NCBI RefSeq assembly: GCF_013403975.1
Contig: NZ_JABFDH010000001.1
Location: forward strand, 558,001 to 622,000
DNA: 64,000 nucleotides
Reading direction: 5' to 3'
Source of the DNA: Winogradskyella ursingii
Lineage (GTDB): Bacteria; Bacteroidota; Bacteroidia; Flavobacteriales; Flavobacteriaceae
In this document: positions 8,694-17,514 of the stretch, in pieces
Numbering within the stretch: the first letter of the stretch is position 1
How the letters are laid out: every line of letters starts with the position of its first letter
The notes under the pieces: model-generated
Seen by the model: only the letters and a program-made list of their open reading frames with translations
Databases searched by the model: none
What the model was told of the DNA's origin: nothing
Program-made: the position numbers and the translations under genes

Positions 8694-9893
8694 TTATACC
8701 CTTATTTGACCATCGCCATACACATAGTATTTATTGGTAACAAGCTGATTTAGACCTAATGGACCTCTATGGTGTAATTTGTCTGTACTAATTGCCAGCT
8801 CTGCACCAACACCCATTTGACCACCATCTGTAAATCGGGTTGAAGCATTATGATAAACCGCAGCACTATCTACATTTTGCATAAAACTTTGAGCTTCATC
8901 TGTGTTCTCGGTGATGATTGCAGCAGAGTGTTTACCTGAGTATTTATTTATAATTTGAATCGCTTCGTCCAGAGATTCAACCTCACCAATTAATAACTTT
9001 AAGGCTAAAAATTCCTCATACCATATATCAACATTAGAAACAGTTTCTTTCTGTGAAAGAATATCAGATACATTATCATCTACCAAGATTTCGACCTTGT
9101 GTTTTTCCAATTTCTCTTGAAGCATTTTCAGCTTGGTTTCATACTCTGGCAAGTTTTTGTTAATAAGCACTTTGTCCAAAGCATTGCATCCCGAAATCTT
9201 ATCCGTCTTCGCGTTGATAATTACATTTACGGCTTTGCTCCAGTCTGCATGTTCTGAAACATATAGAAAATTATTACCTCTTCCACTTACTAAAACAGCA
9301 CAAGTTGCGTGTGTTTTTACAAAATTGATCAAGCGTTCTCCACCACGAGGTACAATCAAATCCAACGGTTCTGTTGGGTTCTTTAAAAACTCTTGAGTTT
9401 CCTCACGTTTAAGATGTAAGAGCTTGATCCAATTTTTAGACAGGTTGTTTTCTTCTAATGCTTCGTGCCAACATTTTTCTAAAATCAAATTACTGTTTAA
9501 GGCTTCTTTACCACCTTTTAGTAGTATTTTGTTATTCGCCTTAAATGCTAAGACTGCAGCTTCAATTGTTACGTCTGGTCGAGATTCGTATATGATTAAA
9601 ATCGTACCAAAAGGTGCGGTAGTGTTAACTATATTCAATTTGTTTTTAAGCGTTCTATTTGAAATTTCTTTACCAACAGGATCTTCCTGATTCATAACGG
9701 CTGCAACTGCAGCAATCATCTCATCGACTTTTTTATTGTTTACAATTAAACGATCGTATAATGCTTGATCTTCTTTTTGAAAAGCTTCGAGATCCTTTTT
9801 GTTAGCTTCAATTATTGTATTTCTTTCACGATCTAAAATCTTTATCATTGATTTTAGCACGCTATTTTTTATTTCTGTTTTTAAAAGTTCCAT
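8694..9893 (-). CDS. proA: Gamma-glutamyl phosphate reductase
   Basis: 399 aa cytosolic enzyme, second step of proline synthesis: NADPH-dependent reduction of gamma-glutamyl phosphate to glutamate semialdehyde. Seen: IIYESRPDVTIEAA (about 100), LKGGKEALNSN, PRGGERLINFV, the catalytic cysteine C236 in SGCNAL, and a C-terminal HHRGPLGLNQLVT block typical of ProA. Last gene of the proC-proB-proA operon, 25 bases after proB. Slightly shorter than E. coli ProA (417), normal for the phylum. Confidence 0.97.
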   Translation of the reverse strand: MELLKTEIKNSVLKSMIKILDRERNTIIEANKKDLEAFQKEDQALYDRLIVNNKKVDEMIAAVAAVMNQEDPVGKEISNRTLKNKLNIVNTTAPFGTILIIYESRPDVTIEAAVLAFKANNKILLKGGKEALNSNLILEKCWHEALEENNLSKNWIKLLHLKREETQEFLKNPTEPLDLIVPRGGERLINFVKTHATCAVLVSGRGNNFLYVSEHADWSKAVNVIINAKTDKISGCNALDKVLINKNLPEYETKLKMLQEKLEKHKVEILVDDNVSDILSQKETVSNVDIWYEEFLALKLLIGEVESLDEAIQIINKYSGKHSAAIITENTDEAQSFMQNVDSAAVYHNASTRFTDGGQMGVGAELAISTDKLHHRGPLGLNQLVTNKYYVYGDGQIRV

Positions 9894-9918
9894 TTCTATT
9901 TATTTTGTTGAAGTTGAA

Positions 9919-10698
9919 TTATGCACAAATAAATTTTGTACCAACTTCCTTATTATTAATTATATCTACAATGACATTTTCTCTTTTACCATTGGCTATG
10001 TAAGTAGGTATATCCTTGTTGGCAGTACCTTTCGCGATTTTTAGTTTAGATTCCATCCCGCCACGGCCTTCGCCTTCTTTTTTATTTGAAGCTTGGACGT
10101 ATTGCTCAACATTCTGGTTGGTTTTTACCTCGATTATTCTCTCAGAGTCGTCATCATCAGGATGTCCAGTGTATAGACCATCGGTATCAGATAGTATAAT
10201 CAATCGATCTGCATCTACTAATTCTGCTACCAAACTTGCCAGCTCATCATTGTCCGAAAACATGGACATGGTCAATGATACGGCATCGTCTTCGTTAGCA
10301 ATTGGAATAACACCTTCAGAAAGTAAGCCTTCGTAACAATTAATCATATTGTCACGATGTTTACCAGCATCAAAATCACGTTTTGTCGCTAATACTTGGG
10401 CGCATCGCATTCCATAATCGTGGAAAATACTGTAGTAGTGACGCATCATACGTGGTTGTCCCACAGATGAATAAACCTGTCTTCTTATTGCTTTGTCCTT
10501 TATATTAGTTTCGCCTAGAACCTCCATGCCAGCCATTGCAGAACCAGAAGAAACTAAAACTACTTTTATACCTTCCTCGTACAATACGGCAATTTGTCTT
10601 ACAAGTTCCCTAAGTACGGGTCCTAAAATTCTATTATCTCTATTTGTTAGTACGTTGGTCCCAACTTTTACGACCACACGTTTTATATCTGTATTCAT
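9919..10698 (-). CDS. proB: Glutamate 5-kinase (without PUA domain)
   Basis: 259 aa amino-acid kinase domain that phosphorylates glutamate with ATP, the committed and normally feedback-inhibited step of proline synthesis. Seen: VVKVGTNVLT at the N terminus, VSSGSAMAGM (glutamate/ATP loop), ANEDDAVS, and LSDTDGLYTG near residue 165. The C-terminal PUA domain of E. coli ProB is absent; PUA-less forms are known and retain kinase activity. Three bases follow proC, and proA follows by 25 bases, so the three proteins are made from one transcript. Confidence 0.95.
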   Translation of the reverse strand: MNTDIKRVVVKVGTNVLTNRDNRILGPVLRELVRQIAVLYEEGIKVVLVSSGSAMAGMEVLGETNIKDKAIRRQVYSSVGQPRMMRHYYSIFHDYGMRCAQVLATKRDFDAGKHRDNMINCYEGLLSEGVIPIANEDDAVSLTMSMFSDNDELASLVAELVDADRLIILSDTDGLYTGHPDDDDSERIIEVKTNQNVEQYVQASNKKEGEGRGGMESKLKIAKGTANKDIPTYIANGKRENVIVDIINNKEVGTKFICA

Positions 10699-10701
10699 AA
10701 T

Positions 10702-11508
10702 TTATTTATCTTTTCCCAATTCTACAGCTCTATCAAAAGCAGCATATGCGGCATCTTGAATCAACTGTTTTACATTATTATCTTCCATAGAGTCAATGGC
10801 AGCTTGGGTGGTTCCACCTTTTGATGCTACTTTATCTATCCATGATTTTGGGGAAATATTATTTTGGTTAAAAAGTTCTATGGCTCCTTCAAATGTGCTA
10901 CTCACTAATACTTTGGAATCATAATCCGAAAAGCCCATTTTTAAAGCTGCTTCTAACATGGATTGCATAAAATAAAATACATAGGCTGGTCCACTACCAG
11001 AAATACCAGTTGAGGCATCAATAAATTTTTCGGTATTTACATGTATTGATGTTCCTGTAGTATCCAATAGATTACGAACCATTATCAGCTCTACTCTTGA
11101 AACAGCCGAGGATTCTGTGTAAGATGTAACGCCTTTACCAACCTGCGCTGGTAAGTTAGGCATGGTTCTAATGACTTTTTTTGCATTCAATTTTTGTTGA
11201 ATGGTTTCAATGGTGACTCCTGCCATAAGTGAAACAAAAATTTGCCCATCATTGAGCATAGGTTTCATTTCTTCAAACAAACTTTCAGAGTGGTAGGGTT
11301 TGACAGCTATAAAGATAATGTCTGCTTTTGGCAAACAATCCTCTAAACTATCAAAAACATTGAATCTAGAATCTTTGCGTAGTGTTTCAATTTTTTTTGG
11401 ATCGGTATCGTAGATGCGTAACTTATGCTTGTTGAGTAATGACGATTCTGCCATACCTTCGGAATAAGTTAAGCCCATATTTCCGGCTCCAATAACTAAT
11501 ACTTTCAT
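10702..11508 (-). CDS. proC: Pyrroline-5-carboxylate reductase
   Basis: 268 aa, last step of proline synthesis (P5C to L-proline with NAD(P)H). Rossmann motif VIGAGNMG at residues 4-11; RTMPNLPAQVGKG (about 115-127), the substrate-binding SGISGSGPAYVFYF (about 165-180) and SKGGTTQAA in the C-terminal dimerisation domain. First gene of the proCBA operon; order C-B-A places the final enzyme first. pruA at 33461-35089 handles the reverse catabolic direction from the same P5C node. Confidence 0.97.
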   Translation of the reverse strand: MKVLVIGAGNMGLTYSEGMAESSLLNKHKLRIYDTDPKKIETLRKDSRFNVFDSLEDCLPKADIIFIAVKPYHSESLFEEMKPMLNDGQIFVSLMAGVTIETIQQKLNAKKVIRTMPNLPAQVGKGVTSYTESSAVSRVELIMVRNLLDTTGTSIHVNTEKFIDASTGISGSGPAYVFYFMQSMLEAALKMGFSDYDSKVLVSSTFEGAIELFNQNNISPKSWIDKVASKGGTTQAAIDSMEDNNVKQLIQDAAYAAFDRAVELGKDK

Positions 11509-11723
11509 GTTTTTTAATTGTTAGTTGCTATATAATGTGCAAGTACCGTACGATAGTGCCAAACTGAGCGGTTAATTTTGAGAATTAGGAGATACTCAAA
11601 CAAATCAGCAATTGTTTAAGAGTTTGGAAAGCTGAGACTGTTTAACTTATGGATTTCGAAATTGCTCGAATTAAAAAAGTTGATGAAGGTGACAGTCTGT
11701 CGGTGACAATTTGGAAGATTGAT

Positions 11724-11754
11724 AAAAAAAATCCCACTAAAAAAATTAGTGGGA
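11724..11754 (-). terminator. Rho-independent terminator of the family 2 glycosyltransferase
   Basis: 9-bp perfect stem (TCCCACTAA at 11732-11740 with TTAGTGGGA at 11746-11754), 5-base loop, followed on the minus strand by a run of eight T. It begins 16 bases after the stop codon of the gene at 11770-13203. Confidence 0.85.
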
Positions 11755-11769
11755 CGTTTAATTTATAAT

Positions 11770-13203
11770 TTATTTCTTTTCAGCTAAACCACGGGTTAGC
11801 CAACCACGCCTGTTTGCTGTTGCAATAGCATAAGGGGTAATCCAGAATAAAGCAAAAGTATAAAGTATACTGTAAGTATATGCCCAAATGGATTCCTTGA
11901 TCTCATAACGGTAAGAGTAAAACATCACCGAAAATGTAGAGAGTATTAGAATGCTCAATAAAGTAGATCCTAAAAACAATAATGGATGCGTCAATACAAA
12001 GAATAGCATAAAAGCCATAAAAGGATAGGCCATGATTATTCTTGAAGCTTGTGTGATAAACAATAATCGGCTTCCAATTTTACTGCCTTCCCTAAAATCG
12101 GTAAATACGTATTTTGCCATTGCAATATTTTCTCTCACATTGCTGCGTCCCCAGCGAATAAACATTTTATACAAACCAGGATATTTTTCCGGTACATTGG
12201 TGTAGGCCACTGCATTTTTTTGGAATAAAACGTGTTTACCTTGTTTTAAAATCATGTTAGTCATGGCTCTATCTTCACCTATATCTGATGGTTGACCCAT
12301 AAAAGTCTGGTTGATCCATTCTGGTAAACACTTAAACACAGCAGTACTGCGATAAGCAGCCAGAGCGCCAGGTGTACATAAAACTGAATTTAAGTTACTT
12401 TCGGCGGATCTCACAAACTCAAAACTCATTACAAAACTGACATCCAACATTTTAGGAAGCATTTCTTTTTTGTTGTTAAGCACTCTAATGTTTCCTGCAA
12501 CTGCACCACAGTTTTCATCTTTTACAAATGGACTAACCAGATTCCTTAATGTATCTTTGGTCACAATAGAATCACTATCTACAGTAACGAAAACTTCTCC
12601 GGTTCCTAAATTGAAACCTCTGTAGAGGGCGTGTCGTTTCCCTTTATTTTCAGGTTGCTGGTAGATTTCTAATTTGTTGCCGAGTTTATCTTTTGCATCA
12701 AGCATCCAGTCCCAGGTATTGTCCAAACTACCATCATCAATAGAAATAATTTGAATCTTTTCTTCAGGATAATGGCTTTCTGTTAAGCTCATTAGGGTAT
12801 CCCATACTTGTTTTCCTTCGTTATAAGCGGGTACAATTACAGTAATGCTAGGTAATTCTTTATCCGAAACTGTTGCAACAGGTTTGTATTTGTAAAAATT
12901 ATAAGCTTTAAAAAGAAAAAACAATACTTGGTAAATAAACAAAACTGTAGCTATAACAACAAATGTTAAACCTAATGAAGTGCTTGTTTTATCAGCATTA
13001 AACTGTTCAAGATCATTGTGGAAGACATAAAAAAAGTATAGTCCGATACTAATACATACAAATGTGCTGATTAATATCATTCTATTATATGGACTTTCAG
13101 TTTTTCCTTTTGTATGAAAAATAGATTTGATATAATTGGAAAATGCCTGAATATTTTGATTTTTGATGGATTGAAGTCGTTTTAAAATATTGTTTGTGTT
13201 CAT
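11770..13203 (-). CDS. Membrane family 2 glycosyltransferase (hyaluronan/cellulose synthase-like)
   Basis: 477 aa. Two N-terminal TM segments (about 40-62 and 75-98) precede a GT2 domain with ITVIVPAYNEG (about 122), ISIDDGS (D,D binding UDP), TVDSDS (DxD metal site), GEDRAMT (catalytic base region) and RWGRS, the counterpart of the Q/RxxRW motif. Three or four TM segments close the protein (about 385-465). This is the architecture of processive synthases (hyaluronan, poly-GlcNAc, cellulose types) that polymerise and export at once. Substrate unknown. Stands alone with its own terminator, away from the polysaccharide genes at 1-6.3 kb, so it could make a separate polymer. Confidence 0.88.
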   Translation of the reverse strand: MNTNNILKRLQSIKNQNIQAFSNYIKSIFHTKGKTESPYNRMILISTFVCISIGLYFFYVFHNDLEQFNADKTSTSLGLTFVVIATVLFIYQVLFFLFKAYNFYKYKPVATVSDKELPSITVIVPAYNEGKQVWDTLMSLTESHYPEEKIQIISIDDGSLDNTWDWMLDAKDKLGNKLEIYQQPENKGKRHALYRGFNLGTGEVFVTVDSDSIVTKDTLRNLVSPFVKDENCGAVAGNIRVLNNKKEMLPKMLDVSFVMSFEFVRSAESNLNSVLCTPGALAAYRSTAVFKCLPEWINQTFMGQPSDIGEDRAMTNMILKQGKHVLFQKNAVAYTNVPEKYPGLYKMFIRWGRSNVRENIAMAKYVFTDFREGSKIGSRLLFITQASRIIMAYPFMAFMLFFVLTHPLLFLGSTLLSILILSTFSVMFYSYRYEIKESIWAYTYSILYTFALFWITPYAIATANRRGWLTRGLAEKK

Positions 13204-13355
13204 AAATCTTTTTGAGTTTGTGAATTTTACTGATTTACGACTGCAATCTTGTTTTGGACTATTTATAAGACTGTTATTTAAGAAACTTTAACTTGTTAAA
13301 CTCATTAAGCTCATAATATTCACATTTTTTATGAAACTACAATAAATGCATATCA

Positions 13356-13388
13356 AAAAAACCCTAATAGATTTCTATTAGGGTTTTT
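13356..13388 (-). terminator. Terminator of pnp (bidirectional shape)
   Basis: Stem ACCCTAATAG-type: AAAAACCCTAATAG at 13357-13370 pairs with CTATTAGGGTTTTT at 13375-13388, 4-base loop. T runs on both strands. Lies 22 bases after the pnp stop codon. Confidence 0.85.
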
Positions 13389-13410
13389 AATTTTGATTAA
13401 TAAGAGAGCA

Positions 13411-15675
13411 TTAATCCTCTTTCTTATCTTCTCTAGGCTTTCTGTCGTCTCGGCGATTATCTCGTCCACGGTTATCTCGTCCACGATTATCTCTACCTCT
13501 GTTATTGTCACGTCCACCACGACTGTTGTTGTCTCTCGGTGGTCTTTCTTTAAAACCTTCTGGTTTTGGCAAAAGTGCCTTACGAGAAACTTTTTCTTTT
13601 CGTGTTCTAGAATCTATTCCGAAATATTTTACATCAAAAACATCACCCATGTTTACCACATCAGATACATTTTCTGTACGTTCCCAAGCGAGTTCAGAAA
13701 CGTGTAATAAAACTTCGTTTCCTGGTGCGTCCGTATATTCCACAACAGCACCAAAATCTAGCATTTTTATCACTTTTACTTCGTAAACGCTACCAACTTC
13801 TGGTTTAAATAATATTGCATCGATTTTTGCCATAACAGCATCGATACCTTTTTTACCTACACCTAAAATTTCAACGATACCTTCTTCTGTAACAGGATCT
13901 TCATTGATAACAATAGTCGTATCAGTTTCTTTTTGCATTTCCTGAATCACCTTTCCTCCAGGTCCAATCAACGCTCCAATAAATTCATTAGGAATACGTC
14001 TTGTAACCATAGTAGGAGCATGCTCCTTAACTTCTGTATTTGGTTCAGCAATAGTATCAGTTAATTTCTCTAAAATATGAAGACGTCCAGCGCGTGCTTG
14101 TTTTAGTGCATTTACTAAAATTTCGTATGATAAGCCTTTAACTTTAATATCCATTTGGCAAGCTGTGATACCATCTGCAGTACCAGTAACTTTAAAATCC
14201 ATATCTCCTAAATGATCTTCATCACCTAAAATATCAGAAAGTACAGCGTATTTTTCACCTTGAGAAATTAATCCCATAGCAATACCAGAAACAGGTTTCT
14301 TTAATTGAACTCCAGCATCCATTAAGGCCATTGTACCAGCACAAACTGTTGCCATAGAAGACGAACCGTTAGATTCTAAAACTTCGGAAACAACACGAAC
14401 TGTATAAGGACACTCGTCTGGCACCATACCTTTAAGCGCACGTTGTGCTAAGTTTCCGTGCCCAACCTCACGACGAGATGTTCCACGTATTGGTCTAGCT
14501 TCACCTGTAGAAAATGGTGGAAAATTGTAGTGTAAATAAAAACGCTCTTCACCTTCGAAAGATGGCATATCTAATTGGTTGGCATCTCTAGATGTTCCTA
14601 AAGTTACCGTTGCTAAAGCTTGTGTTTCTCCACGTGTAAATATAGAAGAACCGTGCGTAGAAGGTAAATAGTCCACTTCACACCAAATTGGTCTAATCTC
14701 ATCAGTTTTACGCCCATCTAAACGTAATCCTTCATTTAAGGTTAGGTCTCTAATTGCAGCTTTTTCAGCTTTGTAGTAATATTTTGAAATTAAATCACCA
14801 TAATCTTCTATTTCTTCTTCAGAAAACGACGCTTTAATTTCTTCTTTAATTTCCGAAAATGCATTGCTTCTTTCATGCTTAGCAGATCCACCTTTTGCAA
14901 TAGCATAGACTTTGTCATAAGCCATATCGTGAATCTTCTTCGCTAAATCTTCTTCTTCTCTCTCGCCTTCATATTCACGAGTTTCTTTTTTACCGAACGC
15001 TTCTGCTAATCTTACTTGCGCAGCACACTGTACTTTAATCGCTTCGTGTGCAAATTTGATTGCATCTGCCATTTCTTCTTCAGAAATTTCATCCATTTCA
15101 CCCTCTACCATCATTACAGAATCTGCAGAAGCTCCTATCATCATGTCCAAATCAGATTCTTCTAATTGGGCACGAGTTGGATTAATGACAAATTCGCCAT
15201 TTACACGACCAACTCTTGCTTCAGAGATTGGGCATTCAAAAGGAAAATCTGATAATTGAATTGCAGCAGAAGCGGCCAATCCTGCCATAGCATCTGGCAT
15301 AACGTCATCATCATGAGACATCAATTGTATCATCACCTGAGTTTCAGAATGGTAATCTTTTGGAAATAATGGACGTAAAACACGGTCTACTAAACGCATT
15401 GTTAAAACTTCACCATCACTCGGTCTTGCTTCTCGTTTAAAGAATCCGCCTGGATAACGTCCCGCTGCCGCAAATTTTTCTCTGTAATCTACCGTAAGAG
15501 GTAAAAAGTCGACAGGACTTTGTTTGTAATTGGAAACAACTGTACATAATAACATACATTTCCCTGATTGCACTACAACGCTACCATGCGCTTGTTTTGC
15601 TAATTTTCCGGTTTCTATAGAGATTTCTCTACCATCACCAAGGTCTATGACCTCTTTGTAAGTCTTTGGAATCAT
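13411..15675 (-). CDS. pnp: Polyribonucleotide nucleotidyltransferase (PNPase)
   Basis: 754 aa from the ATG at 15675 ([12 protein letters not shown]); an upstream in-frame ATG at 15711 is less likely because the added 12 residues match nothing in the family. Phosphorolytic 3'-5' exoribonuclease of RNA decay. Two RNase PH domains (about 10-220 and 320-545) flank an all-helical linker; second-domain signature [15 protein letters not shown] and [17 protein letters not shown] domain about 560-620 ([14 protein letters not shown]) and S1 domain about 625-695 follow. After S1 comes an unusual 45-residue basic, Arg/Gly/Asp/Asn-rich tail built of RGRDN repeats, probably a disordered RNA-binding extension. 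Downstream of rpsO, as in many bacteria, but with a terminator between. Confidence 0.96.
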   Translation of the reverse strand: MIPKTYKEVIDLGDGREISIETGKLAKQAHGSVVVQSGKCMLLCTVVSNYKQSPVDFLPLTVDYREKFAAAGRYPGGFFKREARPSDGEVLTMRLVDRVLRPLFPKDYHSETQVMIQLMSHDDDVMPDAMAGLAASAAIQLSDFPFECPISEARVGRVNGEFVINPTRAQLEESDLDMMIGASADSVMMVEGEMDEISEEEMADAIKFAHEAIKVQCAAQVRLAEAFGKKETREYEGEREEEDLAKKIHDMAYDKVYAIAKGGSAKHERSNAFSEIKEEIKASFSEEEIEDYGDLISKYYYKAEKAAIRDLTLNEGLRLDGRKTDEIRPIWCEVDYLPSTHGSSIFTRGETQALATVTLGTSRDANQLDMPSFEGEERFYLHYNFPPFSTGEARPIRGTSRREVGHGNLAQRALKGMVPDECPYTVRVVSEVLESNGSSSMATVCAGTMALMDAGVQLKKPVSGIAMGLISQGEKYAVLSDILGDEDHLGDMDFKVTGTADGITACQMDIKVKGLSYEILVNALKQARAGRLHILEKLTDTIAEPNTEVKEHAPTMVTRRIPNEFIGALIGPGGKVIQEMQKETDTTIVINEDPVTEEGIVEILGVGKKGIDAVMAKIDAILFKPEVGSVYEVKVIKMLDFGAVVEYTDAPGNEVLLHVSELAWERTENVSDVVNMGDVFDVKYFGIDSRTRKEKVSRKALLPKPEGFKERPPRDNNSRGGRDNNRGRDNRGRDNRGRDNRRDDRKPREDKKED
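13446..13505 (-). repeat. 15-bp tandem repeat coding the PNPase RGRDN tail
   Basis: Four consecutive 15-base units (13446-13460, 13461-13475, 13476-13490, 13491-13505) sharing the pattern CTCGTCCACGATTAT with a few changes. They encode the repeated RGRDN peptide, so tail length may vary between strains. Confidence 0.8.
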
Positions 15676-15783
15676 AAAATATTTTAATTCGTGTGCCGAC
15701 GTGCAAAGCATCGTCAGTACTGTTAAACAATGGTCGTTGTGTTGTTGTGTGTAGTAGTTGTGTGACCAATGAAAAACCGCTAG

Positions 15784-15802
15784 TCCTGAATATGTTTCAG
15801 GA
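15784..15802. repeat. Palindromic intergenic repeat in the pnp leader
   Basis: TCCTGAA-TATGT-TTCAGGA, a 7-bp perfect inverted repeat, with a GGACTTCGCTCAATGACC-like segment about 60 bases on (15860-15877). Both resemble short palindromic repeats scattered between genes in Flavobacteria. Lies between rpsO and pnp. Confidence 0.5.
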
Positions 15803-15894
15803 TCTCATGCTTATTTATCAATTCGGTATTTAGACGCTTCCGAACGCGTTGTATTACTTGGACTTCGCTCAATGACCGAAGCCTCTGTTTTTAA

Positions 15895-15921
15895 CTAAAA
15901 AACCACGCGATTAGGCGTGGT
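15895..15921 (-). terminator. Terminator/attenuator between rpsO and pnp
   Basis: Stem ACCACGC (15902-15908) with GCGTGGT (15915-15921), 6-base loop, A/T tracts both sides; on the minus strand the T run follows the stem. Starts 18 bases after the rpsO stop codon. Partial readthrough could feed pnp. Confidence 0.8.
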
Positions 15922-15938
15922 CTTTTTTATGTTTAAAG

Positions 15939-16208
15939 TTATTTTCTTAAACCTAATTCTTTAACTATCGCACGATATCTTAAGATATCTTTCTTAGTTA
16001 AGTAGTCTAGTAGAGCACGACGCTTACCTACTAATTTTACTAATGAACGCTCAGTATTATAATCTTTACGATTATTTTTTAAGTGCTCAGTAAGGTGATT
16101 AATTCTGTGGGTAAATAATGCAATCTGTCCTTCTGCAGAACCTGTGTCTTTTGCGTTTTTACCATGTTTTTTGAAAAGTTTTTCCTTTTCTTTTTGATCT
16201 AAATACAT
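15939..16208 (-). CDS. rpsO: 30S ribosomal protein S15
   Basis: 89 aa, the standard S15 length, from the ATG at 16208 (MYLDQKEKEKLF); an upstream in-frame ATG at 16259 would overlap the -7 promoter box area and add 17 unrelated residues. S15 binds 16S rRNA early in small-subunit assembly. Seen: GSAEGQIALFTHRINHLTEHLK and then the highly conserved KDYNTERSLVKLVGKRRALLDYL, split here by family-typical loops. A hairpin terminator and then pnp follow. The leader is about 50 bases. Confidence 0.97.
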   Translation of the reverse strand: MYLDQKEKEKLFKKHGKNAKDTGSAEGQIALFTHRINHLTEHLKNNRKDYNTERSLVKLVGKRRALLDYLTKKDILRYRAIVKELGLRK

Positions 16209-16263
16209 GCTAATATTATTGTAAATGATTGTTATGTATGCTGAAAGATTTTCTTTCAAGCGG

Positions 16264-16271
16264 CAAATATA
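16264..16271 (-). promoter_or_regulatory. -7 promoter box of rpsO
   Basis: Minus strand reads TATATTTG, a perfect TAnnTTTG box followed by C, 56 bases before the S15 start codon. It also argues against the longer reading of rpsO starting at 16259. Confidence 0.65.
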
Positions 16272-16349
16272 GTTATAATTTTTAAAATTTGGCGCCTAAT
16301 GCATAATACTTTTTTGAGGTAATCTTTTTCTTGTTAAAGCAATTATTTG

Positions 16350-16365
16350 TTCGGAAAATTCCGAA
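16350..16365. promoter_or_regulatory. Inverted repeat upstream of the PAS histidine kinase
   Basis: TTCGGAA-AA-TTCCGAA: 7-bp perfect arms with a 2-base spacer, 25 bases before the kinase ATG. Size and position suit a dimeric regulator's operator, but nothing shows which protein would bind. Confidence 0.35.
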
Positions 16366-16390
16366 AATTTGCGTAACTTTAAAATATAAG

Positions 16391-17506
16391 ATGTCATATA
16401 TCCCTCTCATGCCTAGACGATTGCAAGCTGTTAAAGAAGAACTTTTTGAAAGTGTTTTTACATACGCTAATGACGGTATTGCTATTGTCGGTTTGGACGG
16501 AAAATGGATTAAAGTGAATCCAGGGATTACAAAACTTCTTGGATATTCTGAAGATGAAATGTACCAACGGCGATTTCAGGGTATTACTCACCGTGATGAT
16601 TTAGAGACGGACGAAAGTCAAATGGAACAGCTTCTTGATGGTAGTATTGATAATTATCAGATGGAGAAGCGCTATTTCCACAAGAATGGACATGTAGTTT
16701 GGGTGATTCTATCCGTTTCTCTTGTAAGAGATGATTTAGGTGAACCGTTATATTTCATTTCTATGATTACGGATATTTCTGCTCAAAAATCTGCTACTTG
16801 GCACCTTCAGTTTTTAATGAATGTTGTAAAAGGGCAAAACGAAAAGTTAACTGATTTTGCACGAATAGCTACCCACGACTTTAGAACACATGTTGGTAAT
16901 CTGGGTTCGATTGTAGAATTTATGGAAGAAGATGAAGACACGTTATGTGAGACCGAGAATTTTAAGATGCTCAAAGAATCTATCTCTAATCTTAACGATA
17001 CTTTAAAACATCTTAATCTTATAAGGTTGGATAAGCCAAATAGCTTTAATTCTCTCAATGAGCTTTCCTTGTATAATTATATAACAAATGCTATCTATAA
17101 TGTTAACGCTATTGCCAAAAAATACAATTGCACTATTATTAATAATGTTGGTAAGAATACCAAGGTTTGGGGTATAGAGGCATATTTGGATAGTATTATA
17201 CTCAATTTCTTAACTAATGCAATTAAATACAGATCTGCTGAACGACCGTTGACTATAGAGTTAAGCAGTTCTATTGATGGCGAGTATGTTGTGTTAAAAA
17301 TCTGCGATAATGGTCTGGGTATTGATCTTGAAGCCAACGGTAATAAACTTTTTACGCTGAATGGCACCTTTCACAAGCACAAAGATTCTCGTGGTATTGG
17401 ACTTTTTATAACTAAAAGCCATATAGAAAGTATTGGTGGCAAGATAGACGTTGAGAGTACCGTAGATGAAGGTACTTGTTTTTCTATTTATTTTTTAAAG
17501 GTTTAA
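16391..17506 (+). CDS. PAS-domain sensor histidine kinase
   Basis: 371 aa from the ATG at 16391 (an upstream TTG at 16331 and a later ATG at 16409 are alternatives). No TM segments, so a cytosolic sensor. PAS domain with PAC (about 12-130: NDGIAIVGLDGKWIKVNPG, EKRYFHKNGHVVW), a histidine-containing helix with THDFRTH (about 165), then a HATPase domain: N box ILNFLTNAIKYR, G1 CDNGLGIDL, G2 SRGIGLFIT and GTCFSIYF. In the H box the canonical Pro of HELRxP is His. No response regulator is adjacent. Same architecture as the kinase at 46440-47942, with closely similar N and G boxes, so the two are paralogues. Converges on accD. Confidence 0.9.
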   Translation: MSYIPLMPRRLQAVKEELFESVFTYANDGIAIVGLDGKWIKVNPGITKLLGYSEDEMYQRRFQGITHRDDLETDESQMEQLLDGSIDNYQMEKRYFHKNGHVVWVILSVSLVRDDLGEPLYFISMITDISAQKSATWHLQFLMNVVKGQNEKLTDFARIATHDFRTHVGNLGSIVEFMEEDEDTLCETENFKMLKESISNLNDTLKHLNLIRLDKPNSFNSLNELSLYNYITNAIYNVNAIAKKYNCTIINNVGKNTKVWGIEAYLDSIILNFLTNAIKYRSAERPLTIELSSSIDGEYVVLKICDNGLGIDLEANGNKLFTLNGTFHKHKDSRGIGLFITKSHIESIGGKIDVESTVDEGTCFSIYFLKV

Positions 17507-17514
17507 TTTAATAT

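Noticed and set aside
11649..11768. 39-codon plus-strand reading frame (starts MDFEIARIKKVDEGD)
   Set aside because: Protein-like composition, but it reads through the terminator of the convergent glycosyltransferase and ends at that gene's stop codon; no promoter box seen.
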